Counted from the first letter of the stretch, positions 43,857-58,489 are shown. The stretch is 64,000 nt of DNA from Planotetraspora silvatica (GCF_016863315.1 NZ_BOOQ01000058.1:1-64000), one strand, 5' to 3'. The notes: a model not told the origin generated them from the letters alone. Translations and numbers: made by a program.

Positions 43857-44384
43857 ATGGACACGAGGACGAGGGCGGACGAGATACGCCCAGGTCAGGG
43901 GACGCCCACGACCGAGCCGGGCCATCCCATGAAATGGGTGCTGCGTTCCGCAGAGCCGTCGGATGTCGAGGCGATCGCGGAGTTGCGGGCGACGGTGATG
44001 CGCCCGGACCTGGAGCGGCTGGGACGGTTCGATGAGCATCGGGTCCGGCAGCGGCTGCGGGATTCCTTCTCCCCTCAGCACACGTCGGTCATCGTGGCGG
44101 ACGGCGCCTTCGCGGGCTGCGTCACCGTGCGCCCGGCGGAGGACGGGCGGTGGCTGGAGCATTTCTATCTCGTTCCGAGCCTCCAGGGCCGGGGACTCGG
44201 ATCGGCCGTGCTGCGAACACTGTTGAAACGGTCGGATGCCGACGGCATGGCGGTTCGCCTGAATGTCCTGCAGGGCAGCGCCGCCCGGCGACTCTACGAG
44301 CGCCACGGGTTCACGGTCGAGGCGCAGGACCCGATCGACGTCTCCATGGTGCGACGGCCGGGTGGTGGCGCCGTCGGAACGTGA
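43857..44384 (+). CDS. GNAT-family N-acetyltransferase
   Basis: A 175-residue GNAT: VLRSAEPSDVEAIAELRATVM at the start of the fold, LEHFYLVPSLQGRGLGSAVL supplying the acetyl-CoA pyrophosphate loop (QGRGLG), and NVLQGSAARRLYERHGF near the end. The fold begins at about residue 25; the residues before it look like an added tail, so ATG 43929 is an alternative start. The substrate is unknown. It is complete, unlike the truncated GNAT at 38.5 kb. Confidence 0.88.
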   Translation: MDTRTRADEIRPGQGTPTTEPGHPMKWVLRSAEPSDVEAIAELRATVMRPDLERLGRFDEHRVRQRLRDSFSPQHTSVIVADGAFAGCVTVRPAEDGRWLEHFYLVPSLQGRGLGSAVLRTLLKRSDADGMAVRLNVLQGSAARRLYERHGFTVEAQDPIDVSMVRRPGGGAVGT

Positions 44385-44444
44385 CGAGAAGTGGTGTTCA
44401 TGCGGGCTGTCGTCCGCATGGGCCCGCACCTGCTCACCACCTCG

Positions 44445-45089
44445 TCAGTCACGAGGAAAGCCGTACCGTCCGCGCAGCCGGACGAACCTGGCCGGCGTGA
44501 GGACCTGCCGGCGCCGCAGTCCGGTATCCGTACGCCGGAACAAGACGACTTCCTCCTGCCCGCCCGGTCCGATGGGTTGCACCAGGCGTCCACCGACCCG
44601 AAGCTGTTCGATCAGCGGCGGAGGCACCTCGGGAAATGCGGCGGACACGATGACGGCGTCGTACGGGGCGCGGTCCGGTACGCCGCAACTCCCGTCCCCG
44701 ACGAGGAGTTCGACATTGCCGATGCCGTGCCCGGCGAGATTCGACCGCGCCCACTCCACGATGTCGGGCCACATGTCGATGCTCACGACATCGGCGGCCA
44801 GGCGGGCCAGCAGCGCCGTCTGGAAGCCGAGGCCGGTGCCCACCTCGAGCACGTGCTCGTCGCCCGCGAGGCCGAGGCCTTCGATCATCCTCGCCGACAA
44901 CGAAGGCTGCGTGGTGACCTGCCCGTGAGGGATCGGGATGGGTATGTCGTGGTCGGCGACCGCGGCATCGCCGGCCGGAACGAAGTCCGCTCTCGGTATG
45001 ACGCGGAGCACCCCGAGGATCCGCTCGTCGCGGATGCCCGCCGCACGGACGGCCCGGACGAGATCTGCGGGACAAGCGCCTCCGGTCAT
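44445..45089 (-). CDS. protein-L-isoaspartate O-methyltransferase-like protein
   Basis: A 214-residue methyltransferase: RVIPRADFVPAG, HGQVTTQPSLSARMIEGLGL (the family's substrate-proximal segment, with TTQPS for the usual TISQP), then VLEVGTGLGFQTALLARLA (motif I) and YDAVIVSAAFPEVPPPLIEQL. The resemblance is to Pcm, which repairs isoaspartyl residues; variants with altered TISQP motifs can act on peptides or antibiotics. ATG 45089 is chosen since upstream residues are unrelated. It ends 60 bp from the convergent GNAT gene. Confidence 0.85.
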   Translation of the reverse strand: MTGGACPADLVRAVRAAGIRDERILGVLRVIPRADFVPAGDAAVADHDIPIPIPHGQVTTQPSLSARMIEGLGLAGDEHVLEVGTGLGFQTALLARLAADVVSIDMWPDIVEWARSNLAGHGIGNVELLVGDGSCGVPDRAPYDAVIVSAAFPEVPPPLIEQLRVGGRLVQPIGPGGQEEVVLFRRTDTGLRRRQVLTPARFVRLRGRYGFPRD

Positions 45090-45232
45090 GTCCACGCCTT
45101 TATGCCCTCCGGCCTCCCTCCGACTCCTGGCCGTTCGGGGCGAGATCGGCGCACGCGACTCGCGTGGGGCGGCGGAGAGCGCCGAGCAGTGAGCACGGCC
45201 GCACCCATGTCCGGGACGGCCTCGCGGGCGGG

Positions 45233-47923
45233 TCAGGCGGGGAGCGTCGTGAGGAGTCGCGAGGTGTGGTCGCGCTCGAACCGCGCATCGATCCGGTGCC
45301 ACCCCCGCAGCGACTCCTGAAAGGCGGCGGCGTCGCCGAGGCGACCGCGGGCGCGGGCCAGGCAGGCGGCGGCCCAGTCGTTCTCACCGGCCGCCTCGGC
45401 CGCGGCGGCCAGGTGGCGGTCCGTGTCGGGCAGGCCGGCCAGCACGGCCAACTCGGCTCCGGCGGCGCGGGCGTAGGCGGCGGGCCAGCCTGTGGGCGAG
45501 TCGGCGAAGGCCCGGGAGACCAGGGCCGCCGCGTCCTCGACGGAGCCCGTGTCCACGGCGACGCGCGCGTCCACGAAGGCGGCGAAGACCATGGAGTCGG
45601 CGGTCGGGGCGGGCGTGCCCGTACCCAGGGTCCGCTCGGCGCGGGCCCGCCAGAGCCGGTAAGCGGCGTGGTCGCCGCGCAGGCCGTGGGCGAGCGCGAT
45701 CCCCGAGGCGGCGGGGAAGAGCCAGGCGGCGATCGGCATGCCGGAGCGCCGCCAGGCGTGCCACATGGGCTGGGCGCGCTCCAGGGCCTCGTCGAAGCGT
45801 CCGAGCAGCACCAGCGGCGGGATCAGCTTGGCGGCGGACCGGTACGGATGAGCGCCGAGCAGGTCGTCGTGGGTGATCTGCTCGGCCGTGGACAGCGCGG
45901 CGAGCAGATCGCCAGTGGCGAACGCACACAGCCAGGCGTTGTGGAAGGAATCGAGGATCTCCGCCGCGGAGTCCGGCCGGCGGCGATCCATCAGGCCCGT
46001 CAGTTCCATCCGCTCACGGGCGACGCGGTACGCCTGGCGGAACCGGCCCGCCCGGATCGCCAGCATGCCGCGCGTGTCCAGGGCGGCACTGATGAGGACG
46101 GGATCACCGGTGATGCGTGCCGCCGCCACGGCGGCTCCGGCGAGTGACGGGTCGGGGGACGTCTGGCAGGAACGGGGGCACCAGGCGGCGGCCGCGGCCA
46201 GGTGGGCGGCCACCACAGGGTCGCCCGAGCCGCCGATCGCGTCCGCCTGATCCAGCAGTTCGCGCAACCGCGGGCGCGGGATCGGGTCGGGGAAGCCTGA
46301 GGTGAACCTGCAAGCCGTGACGACGGCGTGGGCGAGGGCGATCACCCGGGCGTCGTCGTCGCCCTCTGCCTCCGCGTGCTCGGCGGATTCCATGAGCAGG
46401 TCGAACGCCCCGCGGGCGAGTCCCACCGCGTACACGACCTGCGCTGCGGTACGCAGGTCCGCGGCGGCGGCCGAGGCGGTGGGGGCGCGGCGTGCCGCCT
46501 CCTTGAAGTGCTCCAGGGATTCGCTGACCAGACGGCGAGCATAGGCGAGACGGCCGAGCGAGCGGGCGAGCCGGTGCGGCACCGCCCCGAGGCCCGGCGG
46601 GGCGTTCCGCAGCGCCGCGCGCAGGTCGTCGCACACGGCGTCGAAGCGGTCCCGCCACTGCCCGCCCAGGTGCTCCGCCAGCACGTGCGCGGTGTCCGCC
46701 GCCCAGCGCAAGTGAAGTTCATGGACCTCGTCCAGGTCGCCGCTCGCGGCAAGCCGGTCCAGGGCGTACGCGCGAACGGTCTCAAGCAGCCTCCAGGTGC
46801 CCGCCTCCCGGCCCCGGACGACCAGGCTCTTGTCGACCAATCTGCCCAGGAGGTCCGCGACGGCGCCCCGGGGAGCGGAGGGGGCGACTCGGCAGGCGGC
46901 CTCGAGGTCGAACGCACCGGCGAAGACGGCCAGCCGGGGGAACAGGGCCCGTTCATCGACGCCGAGCAGGTCGTGGCTCCAGCCGATCACCGCACTCAGG
47001 GAGCGGTGCCGCTCGTCCGGATGGCGGCTGCCCGCCAACAGCCGCAGTGTGTCGTCCAGCGCGGCCAGCAGGCCGTTCGCCCCCAGCGAGGCGGAACGGG
47101 CGGCGGCCAGCTCGATCGCGAGCGGCATGCCGTCCAGCCGGGCGCAGATCTCGGCGATGATCGCCGGATCGGCCGTGAAGCCGGGATCGACCGCGGTCGC
47201 CCGGTCCACGAACAGCGCCTCGGCGTCGGAGGCCAGCGGCAGCGGCGAGATCGGTACCACTTGCTCGCCAGGCACGCCGAGCCGTTCCCGGCTGGTGACC
47301 AGGATCGTCGTACCCGGGCAGTCGCGCAACACCCGGTCGGCGACACCGGCCACGGCGTCGAGCAGATGCTCGCAGTTGTCCAGGACCATCAGCCGCCGGT
47401 CTCGGCCGAGCGCGCACGCCACGGACTCCTCCAGCGACTGGCCCGGCGACTCCCGCACGCCGAGCGCCCAGGCCACGGCTTCGGCGACCTGCCCGTCTCG
47501 CACCGGGACGAGGTCCACGAACACCCCGCTCAGCGGGAGGCTCTCCGCGGCGGCCTCGGCGACGACGGCGGCCAACCGGGTCTTGCCGACCCCGCCGGGC
47601 CCGGCCAGGGTGACGAGCCGGCCGGGGCCCAGCAGAGCCAGCACGGCGTCGCGTTCATGGGCCCGTCCGGTGAAGCCGGTACGCCAGGTGGGCGCCCCGA
47701 CGATCTCGCCGAGCGGCGACGGGCCGGCGTCCGGTGCCCGCCCGGCGATGGCGGCCAGCGCCCGCCGGTCCCCCACCCCGTACTTGCGCAGCAGCGAGGA
47801 CACGTGGTTCTCGACGGTACGCACGGAGATGTGCAGCCGTCTCGCGATCTGGGCGTTCGACAGGTGCTCGCCGAGGAGAGGCAGCACCTCCGCCTCACGC
47901 TTCGACACCGATTCCGGGCTCAT
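45233..47923 (-). CDS. LuxR-family regulator with N-terminal HTH, NB-ARC-like ATPase and TPR-like repeats
   Basis: An 896-residue regulator. Residues ~1-60 form a LuxR HTH (VSKREAEVLPLLGEHLSNAQ, RRLHISVRTVENHVSSLLRK). An ATPase of the NB-ARC/AfsR type follows: P-loop GPGGVGKTRLAAVV, RLMVLDNCEHLLD (Walker B), ILVTSRERLGVPGE (sensor) and GMPLAIELAAAR. From about residue 400 it is helical TPR-like sequence. In most LAL proteins the HTH is C-terminal, so this order is a distinct subgroup. It diverges from the questin oxidase-like gene, a possible target, with 162 bp between starts. Confidence 0.9.
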   Translation of the reverse strand: MSPESVSKREAEVLPLLGEHLSNAQIARRLHISVRTVENHVSSLLRKYGVGDRRALAAIAGRAPDAGPSPLGEIVGAPTWRTGFTGRAHERDAVLALLGPGRLVTLAGPGGVGKTRLAAVVAEAAAESLPLSGVFVDLVPVRDGQVAEAVAWALGVRESPGQSLEESVACALGRDRRLMVLDNCEHLLDAVAGVADRVLRDCPGTTILVTSRERLGVPGEQVVPISPLPLASDAEALFVDRATAVDPGFTADPAIIAEICARLDGMPLAIELAAARSASLGANGLLAALDDTLRLLAGSRHPDERHRSLSAVIGWSHDLLGVDERALFPRLAVFAGAFDLEAACRVAPSAPRGAVADLLGRLVDKSLVVRGREAGTWRLLETVRAYALDRLAASGDLDEVHELHLRWAADTAHVLAEHLGGQWRDRFDAVCDDLRAALRNAPPGLGAVPHRLARSLGRLAYARRLVSESLEHFKEAARRAPTASAAAADLRTAAQVVYAVGLARGAFDLLMESAEHAEAEGDDDARVIALAHAVVTACRFTSGFPDPIPRPRLRELLDQADAIGGSGDPVVAAHLAAAAAWCPRSCQTSPDPSLAGAAVAAARITGDPVLISAALDTRGMLAIRAGRFRQAYRVARERMELTGLMDRRRPDSAAEILDSFHNAWLCAFATGDLLAALSTAEQITHDDLLGAHPYRSAAKLIPPLVLLGRFDEALERAQPMWHAWRRSGMPIAAWLFPAASGIALAHGLRGDHAAYRLWRARAERTLGTGTPAPTADSMVFAAFVDARVAVDTGSVEDAAALVSRAFADSPTGWPAAYARAAGAELAVLAGLPDTDRHLAAAAEAAGENDWAAACLARARGRLGDAAAFQESLRGWHRIDARFERDHTSRLLTTLPA

Positions 47924-48085
47924 GCCACATATCTGACCGCAGTCCCCGGCATTTCGGAACTCGATTGATCATTCCCGTGCGTAGGTGGGCTCTGCGTGGC
48001 CGATGGGTGGTCGGCACGGATGTCCCCCTCCGGCGCGGCCGCGCAGACTGGTGCCGTCCGGCCACATGGCGATGCGAATGAGGTG

Positions 48086-49147
48086 ATGGCCGTGAACGGC
48101 GGAGTACTGAACGAGGCCTACGAACGATTTCACCGCACCGGTCCAGAATGGGGAGAGGACCAGCTGACCAACCATGGTCCGATGGCCGTGGAGGTGCTGG
48201 TCCGCCGAGGGCGGGCGGACAGTGTGGACCGCTGGATGGGGGCCTACCTGGACCGGCTCGACGAGATGCCCTCCCGGACGGCCGACATCACCGACGCGGA
48301 CTGGGCCGAGGCGCTCGGCGACGGGCGGCGGATCGGCGATTGGACCGCCTTCTTCAGCCGGGCACTTCAGGAGCGGCCGTGGCGCGAGGTGCTCTCCATC
48401 TGGTGGGCGCGGCTGCTGCCGGGGATCGTGGCGGGCACCACGCACGGGGTCATCAGGGTCGGGCACGTGGTGCGCGCGCTGCTCGCCGGTGCCGAGAACC
48501 CGGCCACACTCGGCGAGCTCGCCCATGGGCTGGCGTTCTGGGCGGCCAGGTCGCGGCCCGTGCCGGCCGCGGGCCCGCCCGCGGGACGGCTCAGTCCGCA
48601 GGCGGCGCTGGACATCATCCCCCGGATCCCCGACCAGAGCGGCAACGTGGCCGGCCGGTTCGGCCAGTTGCCGCACCTGCCCGGCTGGGAGGCGGCGGTG
48701 GCCGGGCTGTCCCCCGCGGCCACACCGGACGAGGTGCTCATCCGGCTGACGGACCTGGTGGCCGCGGCCACACTGCGCTACCTGGCCCACGGCCATGGAC
48801 AACCGGTCCTGCTGGTGCACACCGCCACCGCGCCCAACGCGGTGCTGCACACCCTGGCCGCGCTGCCGCGTGAGCTCTGGGCGCCGAGCCTCACCGCGAT
48901 CTGGACCGTCACCGCGGCGATCTACTCCGCCTACGCCCCACCCGAGGGCGCTCCGCGTTCGGCCCTGCCCTCTCCGCCCTCCGGCCCCGGCGCCGTCGCC
49001 GAGGTGCTGGATCGGGCGGTCGCCCACGCCGACGAGCACGTCATCAAGTTCACCGACACCGCGGCCGAGGTCTACACCCGCACCGGCGATCCGGATGCGC
49101 TGGCCGCCGCCCTCCATGCCGCCCGCCTCATCCGGCCCGCACCTTAG
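48086..49147 (+). CDS. questin oxidase-family protein
   Basis: A 353-residue protein of the questin oxidase (DUF4243) family. Conserved histidine motifs are visible: LTNHGPMAVEVL (residues ~27-38), LPGIVAGTTHGVIRVGHVVRALL, LLVHTATAPNAVLHTL, and ADEHVIKFTDTA near the end. Family members include fungal enzymes that open anthraquinone rings by a Baeyer-Villiger-type oxidation; bacterial functions are mostly untested. ATG 48086 is preferred to the open frame from 47996, since homology starts with NEAYERFH. It diverges from the LuxR regulator. No anthraquinone genes are nearby. Confidence 0.85.
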   Translation: MAVNGGVLNEAYERFHRTGPEWGEDQLTNHGPMAVEVLVRRGRADSVDRWMGAYLDRLDEMPSRTADITDADWAEALGDGRRIGDWTAFFSRALQERPWREVLSIWWARLLPGIVAGTTHGVIRVGHVVRALLAGAENPATLGELAHGLAFWAARSRPVPAAGPPAGRLSPQAALDIIPRIPDQSGNVAGRFGQLPHLPGWEAAVAGLSPAATPDEVLIRLTDLVAAATLRYLAHGHGQPVLLVHTATAPNAVLHTLAALPRELWAPSLTAIWTVTAAIYSAYAPPEGAPRSALPSPPSGPGAVAEVLDRAVAHADEHVIKFTDTAAEVYTRTGDPDALAAALHAARLIRPAP

Positions 49148-49360
49148 ACGGCCTGCGAGCCCGGGCGTGAGCTACAGGTGCACTCCCGCCGCTCGAGTGA
49201 TCCTTTCCGGGGATCGGCACAACGGATCCAGCCACGTCCAGACGTCAACGACTGACCAATTGTCAGAAGTTGCTGTGATTTAGGCGGTTTGGTCGCTAAC
49301 GTTGCGGCGATCCGAAAAGGGCCCACCCCAAAGGGTCCTCTCACAGGGAGGTGGTTGGTC

Positions 49361-49891
49361 ATGCGGCACTTTTTCGGCTTCCTCGCCGGCGTGGTCGTCG
49401 CGGCGGGTCTGCTGGTCGGGGGTGGCTGGGCGGCCCAGGAGCTGGGCCGAGGCGTCTCCGAGAACCTCGACCCGGTCTCAGAACCGCGAATGCTGATCGC
49501 TCTCGGCGTGACGGCCGTGCTGGGCGTGCTCGTCGGCCTGCCGCTGGCCATGCGGGCATCCCCGCTGGTGACGTTCGTCCCGGCCGTGGCGCTGCTGGCC
49601 TGGACCGTGGTCTACGCCCTCGACGTCTCGTCCGCCATCGGCATCGCTCCCACCGGCGCGGCCGTACACCCGGAGCTCGCGCTGGCGGGCAAAGGCATGA
49701 TCACGCTGCTGTCCACCGGCGTCTACGGCCTGCTCGGCACGGCCATGTTCATCCCCATTCTCATGCCGTCGCGCTGGCCGGCTTCTCCACGGGACGAGGA
49801 GGAGGAGCCGGAGGACAAGAAGGAGGAAGAGGAAGAGACGTTCGGCTTCTGGGGCAAGGCCGAGACCCCGTTGGCGACCCCGCGGAAGTAG
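49361..49891 (+). CDS. small four-helix membrane protein with acidic tail
   Basis: A 176-residue membrane protein. Hydrophobic segments lie at about residues 4-25 (FFGFLAGVVVAAGLLVGGGW), 45-65, 68-90 and 105-130. A cytosolic-looking tail rich in Glu/Lys follows (DEEEEPEDKKEEEEE). It has a GGGAGG ribosome-binding site and an upstream TTGCTG...TAACGT promoter-like pair near 49273-49300. It looks like the conserved but uncharacterised membrane proteins of Streptosporangiaceae and Streptomyces; I cannot assign a function. Confidence 0.75.
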   Translation: MRHFFGFLAGVVVAAGLLVGGGWAAQELGRGVSENLDPVSEPRMLIALGVTAVLGVLVGLPLAMRASPLVTFVPAVALLAWTVVYALDVSSAIGIAPTGAAVHPELALAGKGMITLLSTGVYGLLGTAMFIPILMPSRWPASPRDEEEEPEDKKEEEEETFGFWGKAETPLATPRK

Positions 49892-50171
49892 TGCAGGCGC
49901 TCGGGGGCCGGCGACCGGATCACCTCGAGCGCCCACTGGTCGGGGTCCTCGTCGGTGCTGATCGGTGCGAAGTGTGCCGATGCTCCAATCGCACATGCCT
50001 GGTCAGGGGCGGGCGGCCTACGGCTTTTGGTCGTTTCCCACAACTGGAGCCGCATAGCCTGCACTGTCTGCGACATGGCGCTGCCAGCCGGTACTCAGGA
50101 GGGTGGAACACTGCCGGGGACCGCCGTGTCGCGGCGCGTACATTTGTTGGTCTGCAGGAGGGCTCGGTCGG

Positions 50172-55637
<5,466 letters not shown>

Positions 55638-55661
55638 CCCGACCCCGATGCACAGGGGCGG

Positions 55662-56711
55662 TCATGACCTGCCCGGCCGCGTGGCGGCCGGGCGGGTGGG
55701 ATCGTTCACCCCGTTGACGAGGGGGATCGTCGTGGTCTGGGAGACCTCGTCAAGGCGGGCGAGGGTCTCCGCGGGCAGGTCGAGGGTCAGGCTTGCCAAG
55801 GCGCCGTCCAGCTGCTCCGGGGTGCGTGGCCCGATGATCACGGAGGTCACGCCGGGACGCTGCCGCACCCAGGCCAGCGCCACCGCGGTCGACGTGGTGC
55901 CGAGTTCGGCCGCGACCGTCCTGACCTCTTCGACGATGTCCAGATTGCGGTCGCTCAGCAGTTCCTGGGCCCACGTGCGGGCAGCGGGGATCCCCGCTTT
56001 CAGGAACCGGCCCAGGCGGCTGTCCTCGTCCGGGTCGTTGTCCCGGCCGTAGCGGCCGGTCAGGACGCCGCTGCCCAGCGGAGAGTAGACCAGGGTGCCG
56101 AGCCCGTGTCGCTCGCACGTCGGCAGGATCTCGGCCTCGATGCTGCGGGCGATCAGTGAGTACTGCGGCTGCAGACTGATGAACGGCGTCGTCCCGGCTC
56201 GGTCGGCGGCCCACTGCGCCTCCACGATCTGCGCGGCGGTGAAGTTGGAGCAACCGATGTAACGGACCTTGCCGGACCGCACGAAGCCGTCCAGCGTGGC
56301 CATGGTCTCCTCGATCGGCGTGGTGTCGTCCCAGCCGTGGCACTGGTAGAGGTCGATGTGATCGGTGCCGAGGCGCAGCAGGCTGGCCTCCAAGGCCCTG
56401 GTCAGATGGGCGCGCGACAGTCCTCGGTGGTTGGGCCCATGGCCCTGGCGCATGAACCCCTTGGTGGCCAGCACCACTTCGTCGCGCCTGCCTTTGATCG
56501 CCCGGCCCACGACCTCCTCCGACTGGCCGCCGGTATAGGCGTCGGCGGTGTCGACGAAGTTGTTCCCGCGGTCCAGGAACGCGCCGATGATCTGCGCGGC
56601 CTCGCCCTCGCCGCAGCCGGCGAGGGGATGGTCGCCCGAGCCGAAGTTCATGGTGCCCAGGCAGGCCCGGGACACCTTGAGTCCCGATCGGCCCATCGTC
56701 ACGTAGTCCAC
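55662..56711 (-). CDS. aldo/keto reductase
   Basis: A 349-residue TIM-barrel NADPH-dependent reductase. The catalytic tetrad is present: D and Y in NFVDTADAYTGG, K in VVLATKGFM, and H in LYQCHGWDD. Other markers are RYIGCSNF and PLGSGVLTGRY. The C-terminus carries the cofactor-binding SVIIGPRTPEQL. It resembles the YajO/Tas-type AKRs that reduce aldehydes. It diverges from a TetR gene whose operator dyads overlap the shared promoter, so induction by the TetR ligand is likely. Confidence 0.92.
   Translation of the reverse strand: MDYVTMGRSGLKVSRACLGTMNFGSGDHPLAGCGEGEAAQIIGAFLDRGNNFVDTADAYTGGQSEEVVGRAIKGRRDEVVLATKGFMRQGHGPNHRGLSRAHLTRALEASLLRLGTDHIDLYQCHGWDDTTPIEETMATLDGFVRSGKVRYIGCSNFTAAQIVEAQWAADRAGTTPFISLQPQYSLIARSIEAEILPTCERHGLGTLVYSPLGSGVLTGRYGRDNDPDEDSRLGRFLKAGIPAARTWAQELLSDRNLDIVEEVRTVAAELGTTSTAVALAWVRQRPGVTSVIIGPRTPEQLDGALASLTLDLPAETLARLDEVSQTTTIPLVNGVNDPTRPAATRPGRS
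55671..55693. terminator. hairpin between convergent carboxylase and AKR genes
   Basis: A perfect 10-bp stem GCCCGGCCGC / GCGGCCGGGC with a 3-nt loop lies 34 bp past the carboxylase stop and inside the last codons of the opposite aldo/keto reductase gene. Confidence 0.75.
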
Positions 56712-56733
56712 GTGCGCTCCTCGCTATCATCTC

Positions 56734-56782
56734 AACCGGATCACCCGATCCGGTTCGGCAAATATACGGAACACCTGATCCG
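56734..56782. promoter_or_regulatory. two TetR operator dyads between AKR and TetR genes
   Basis: AACCGGATC-ACCC-GATCCGGTT (56734-56755) is a perfect 9-bp-arm dyad. CGGAACACCTGATCCG (56767-56782) repeats its core (CGGAnCACCnGATCCG) with one arm degraded. Both lie in the 88-bp divergent promoter region, so the TetR protein probably controls both genes. Confidence 0.65.
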
Positions 56783-56799
56783 CTTAGCAAGGAGGGACC

Positions 56800-57369
56800 G
56801 TGACCGACACATCCCGGCCGCTACGCGCCGATGCCCGGCGCAATCGCGCCCGCGTCCTGGAGGCGGCGGAACTCGTCCTGGCCCGAGACGGGATGACGGC
56901 CTCACTGAGAGAGGTCGCGCGCCAGGCCGGAGTCGGGCTGGCGACGATCTACCGGCAGTTCCCCACAAAAGAGGCGCTGTACGAGGCGATCGTCATCGAA
57001 CGGGTCCGCAGACTCGTCGACGAGGCCCGCGCGCTCGCCGCCGCCCAGGACGCCGCGGCGGCGTTCTTCGGCTTCTTCACCCGCGTCGTGGCCGATTCCA
57101 CCGACAAGAAGATGCTCGTGGACGCTCTCGCCGATGCAGGAGTGAACGTGAAGACGCACATGGGCGATCTGCAACGCGACATGGTCAACGCCATCGAGAC
57201 ACTGCTGACCCGCGCCCAGCACGCGGGCACCGTACGTGACGACCTCGCGATGCCGGAACTGCTGGCTCTGCTGGCGGCCGCTTGCCTGGCCGCCGAACGC
57301 AATCACTGGGACGAGCGGATGCGCACCCGCGCCCTGGCGTTCATGTTCGACGGCTTCCGCCCCCGCTAG
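56800..57369 (+). CDS. TetR/AcrR-family transcriptional regulator
   Basis: A 189-residue TetR protein. The HTH lies at residues ~12-60: ADARRNRARVLEAAELVLAR and LREVARQAGVGLATIYRQFPTKEAL, seen in pieces. The C-terminal domain is of the SbtR-like type common for AKR- and SDR-linked repressors. GTG 56800 follows a strong GGAGGG site. Two dyads between it and the aldo/keto reductase are the probable operators; autoregulation and AKR repression are inferred. Confidence 0.92.
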   Translation: MTDTSRPLRADARRNRARVLEAAELVLARDGMTASLREVARQAGVGLATIYRQFPTKEALYEAIVIERVRRLVDEARALAAAQDAAAAFFGFFTRVVADSTDKKMLVDALADAGVNVKTHMGDLQRDMVNAIETLLTRAQHAGTVRDDLAMPELLALLAAACLAAERNHWDERMRTRALAFMFDGFRPR

Positions 57370-57476
57370 CCGATGCGCCACTCGGCTGGAGCCGAACCGG
57401 CGCCCCGGCACGTGGCGGCGACCCTCGATGACCCTCCTGCGACCCGTTCCCGGCGGACTGGCGGCGCTTCGCGTGC

Positions 57477-58433
57477 TCAGGCGACGTCCGGCCCCTTGGC
57501 GTAACGCCCGGTCAGCTCCAGGCCGATCCTGGCGAGCTCGGCGCGTACCGACTCCGGCTCCACCACCTCGACCATCGCGCCCCACCCGGCCAGTCGCTCG
57601 GCGATCGAACGTGCCATGTGCGCCGCCACCCGCGCCCGGACCCGCCCGCCGTCCTGTCCGATGACTTCGCAGTGCCGTCCGAAATGCGAGCGGAGCACCG
57701 GGAGGAACCGGGCGTCGATCAGCACCACGGCCGAGACGAGCGAACGCCGCTGCTCCATCTCCGCCACCACACGCGACCACTCCGCCGACAGGTCGAAGTC
57801 GTCAGGTCGCTGGGCGGGGAGATCCGTGACCTCCGCGGAAGTGACGCGGTCGACGCGAAACGTCCGCTGACCGGCTTCCGTGCCCGCGAGGAGATACCAG
57901 ACCCCGTCCTTGTCGACCAGGCCCAGGGGATCGACCGTACGCTCCGTCGACCGCCCACCCCTGCCGCTGTACTCCAGCCGTACCTTGAGCCTGCGCACGA
58001 CGGCGTTCCGCAGGGACCGCATGAGGGCAGGCGGCTCACGGTCCTGCTCGCCCCAACCCGCCGAGTCGGACACGACGGCCCGGACCGCCGCCTCGGCGTC
58101 GGAGCGGAACGTGGCGGGCAGAGCGCGAATGAGCTTGCGCAGGGCGGAGGACAGCTCGGGATCACCTGAGCCGGCCGGGCCGAGGAGCAGGAAAAGGGCC
58201 TGGGACTCGGCCGCGTTCAGCCCGCTGAGATCCGTGCGCGCGCCACCGACGAGCGACCAGCCACCGCCGCGGCCCGGCTGCGGATAGACCGGAATTCCGG
58301 CGGCGGACAGGGCCTCCAGGTCGCGGCGGGCAGTGGCCACGGAGATCTCCAGCTCCTCGGCCAACTCGAAAGCGGTCACCCGGCCACGCGCTTGGAGCAG
58401 CAGGAGAGCAGCTACGAGACGGTCGGCGCGCAT
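57477..58433 (-). CDS. WYL-domain transcriptional regulator (DeoR/HTH_11 type)
   Basis: A 318-residue regulator. The HTH spans residues 1-60: RADRLVAALLLLQARGRVTA, FELAEELEISVATARRDLEALS. A PGRGGGWSLVGG linker leads to the WYL domain (VWYLLAGTEAGQRTFRVDRV holds the WYL-type triad and Arg residues), and the WCX domain completes the protein. It diverges from a VOC gene; the 86-bp gap contains a perfect 23-bp inverted repeat, the likely operator. It is not closely similar to the other two WYL proteins of the window. Confidence 0.9.
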   Translation of the reverse strand: MRADRLVAALLLLQARGRVTAFELAEELEISVATARRDLEALSAAGIPVYPQPGRGGGWSLVGGARTDLSGLNAAESQALFLLLGPAGSGDPELSSALRKLIRALPATFRSDAEAAVRAVVSDSAGWGEQDREPPALMRSLRNAVVRRLKVRLEYSGRGGRSTERTVDPLGLVDKDGVWYLLAGTEAGQRTFRVDRVTSAEVTDLPAQRPDDFDLSAEWSRVVAEMEQRRSLVSAVVLIDARFLPVLRSHFGRHCEVIGQDGGRVRARVAAHMARSIAERLAGWGAMVEVVEPESVRAELARIGLELTGRYAKGPDVA

Positions 58434-58438
58434 GTCCT

Positions 58439-58489
58439 CATCCTCGCATTTAAAGTGCTCAATTGGTGAGCACTTTAAATGCGAGGATG
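58439..58489. promoter_or_regulatory. perfect 23-bp inverted repeat in WYL/VOC divergent promoter
   Basis: Arms at 58439-58461 and 58467-58489 are exact inverted copies (core GCATTTAAAGTGCTCA) separated by five bases, ATTGG. The left arm starts five bases before the WYL gene start codon and the right arm ends 30 bases before the VOC start, so a bound protein or hairpin would affect both. At AT-rich TTTAAA it is also a likely promoter element. Confidence 0.8.

Noticed and set aside
49892-50076. Minus-strand stretch ending near the small membrane protein (HFAPISTDEDPDQWALEVI) that looks protein-like
   Set aside because: Too short, without start or recognisable family; it may be a gene remnant but I cannot support a call.
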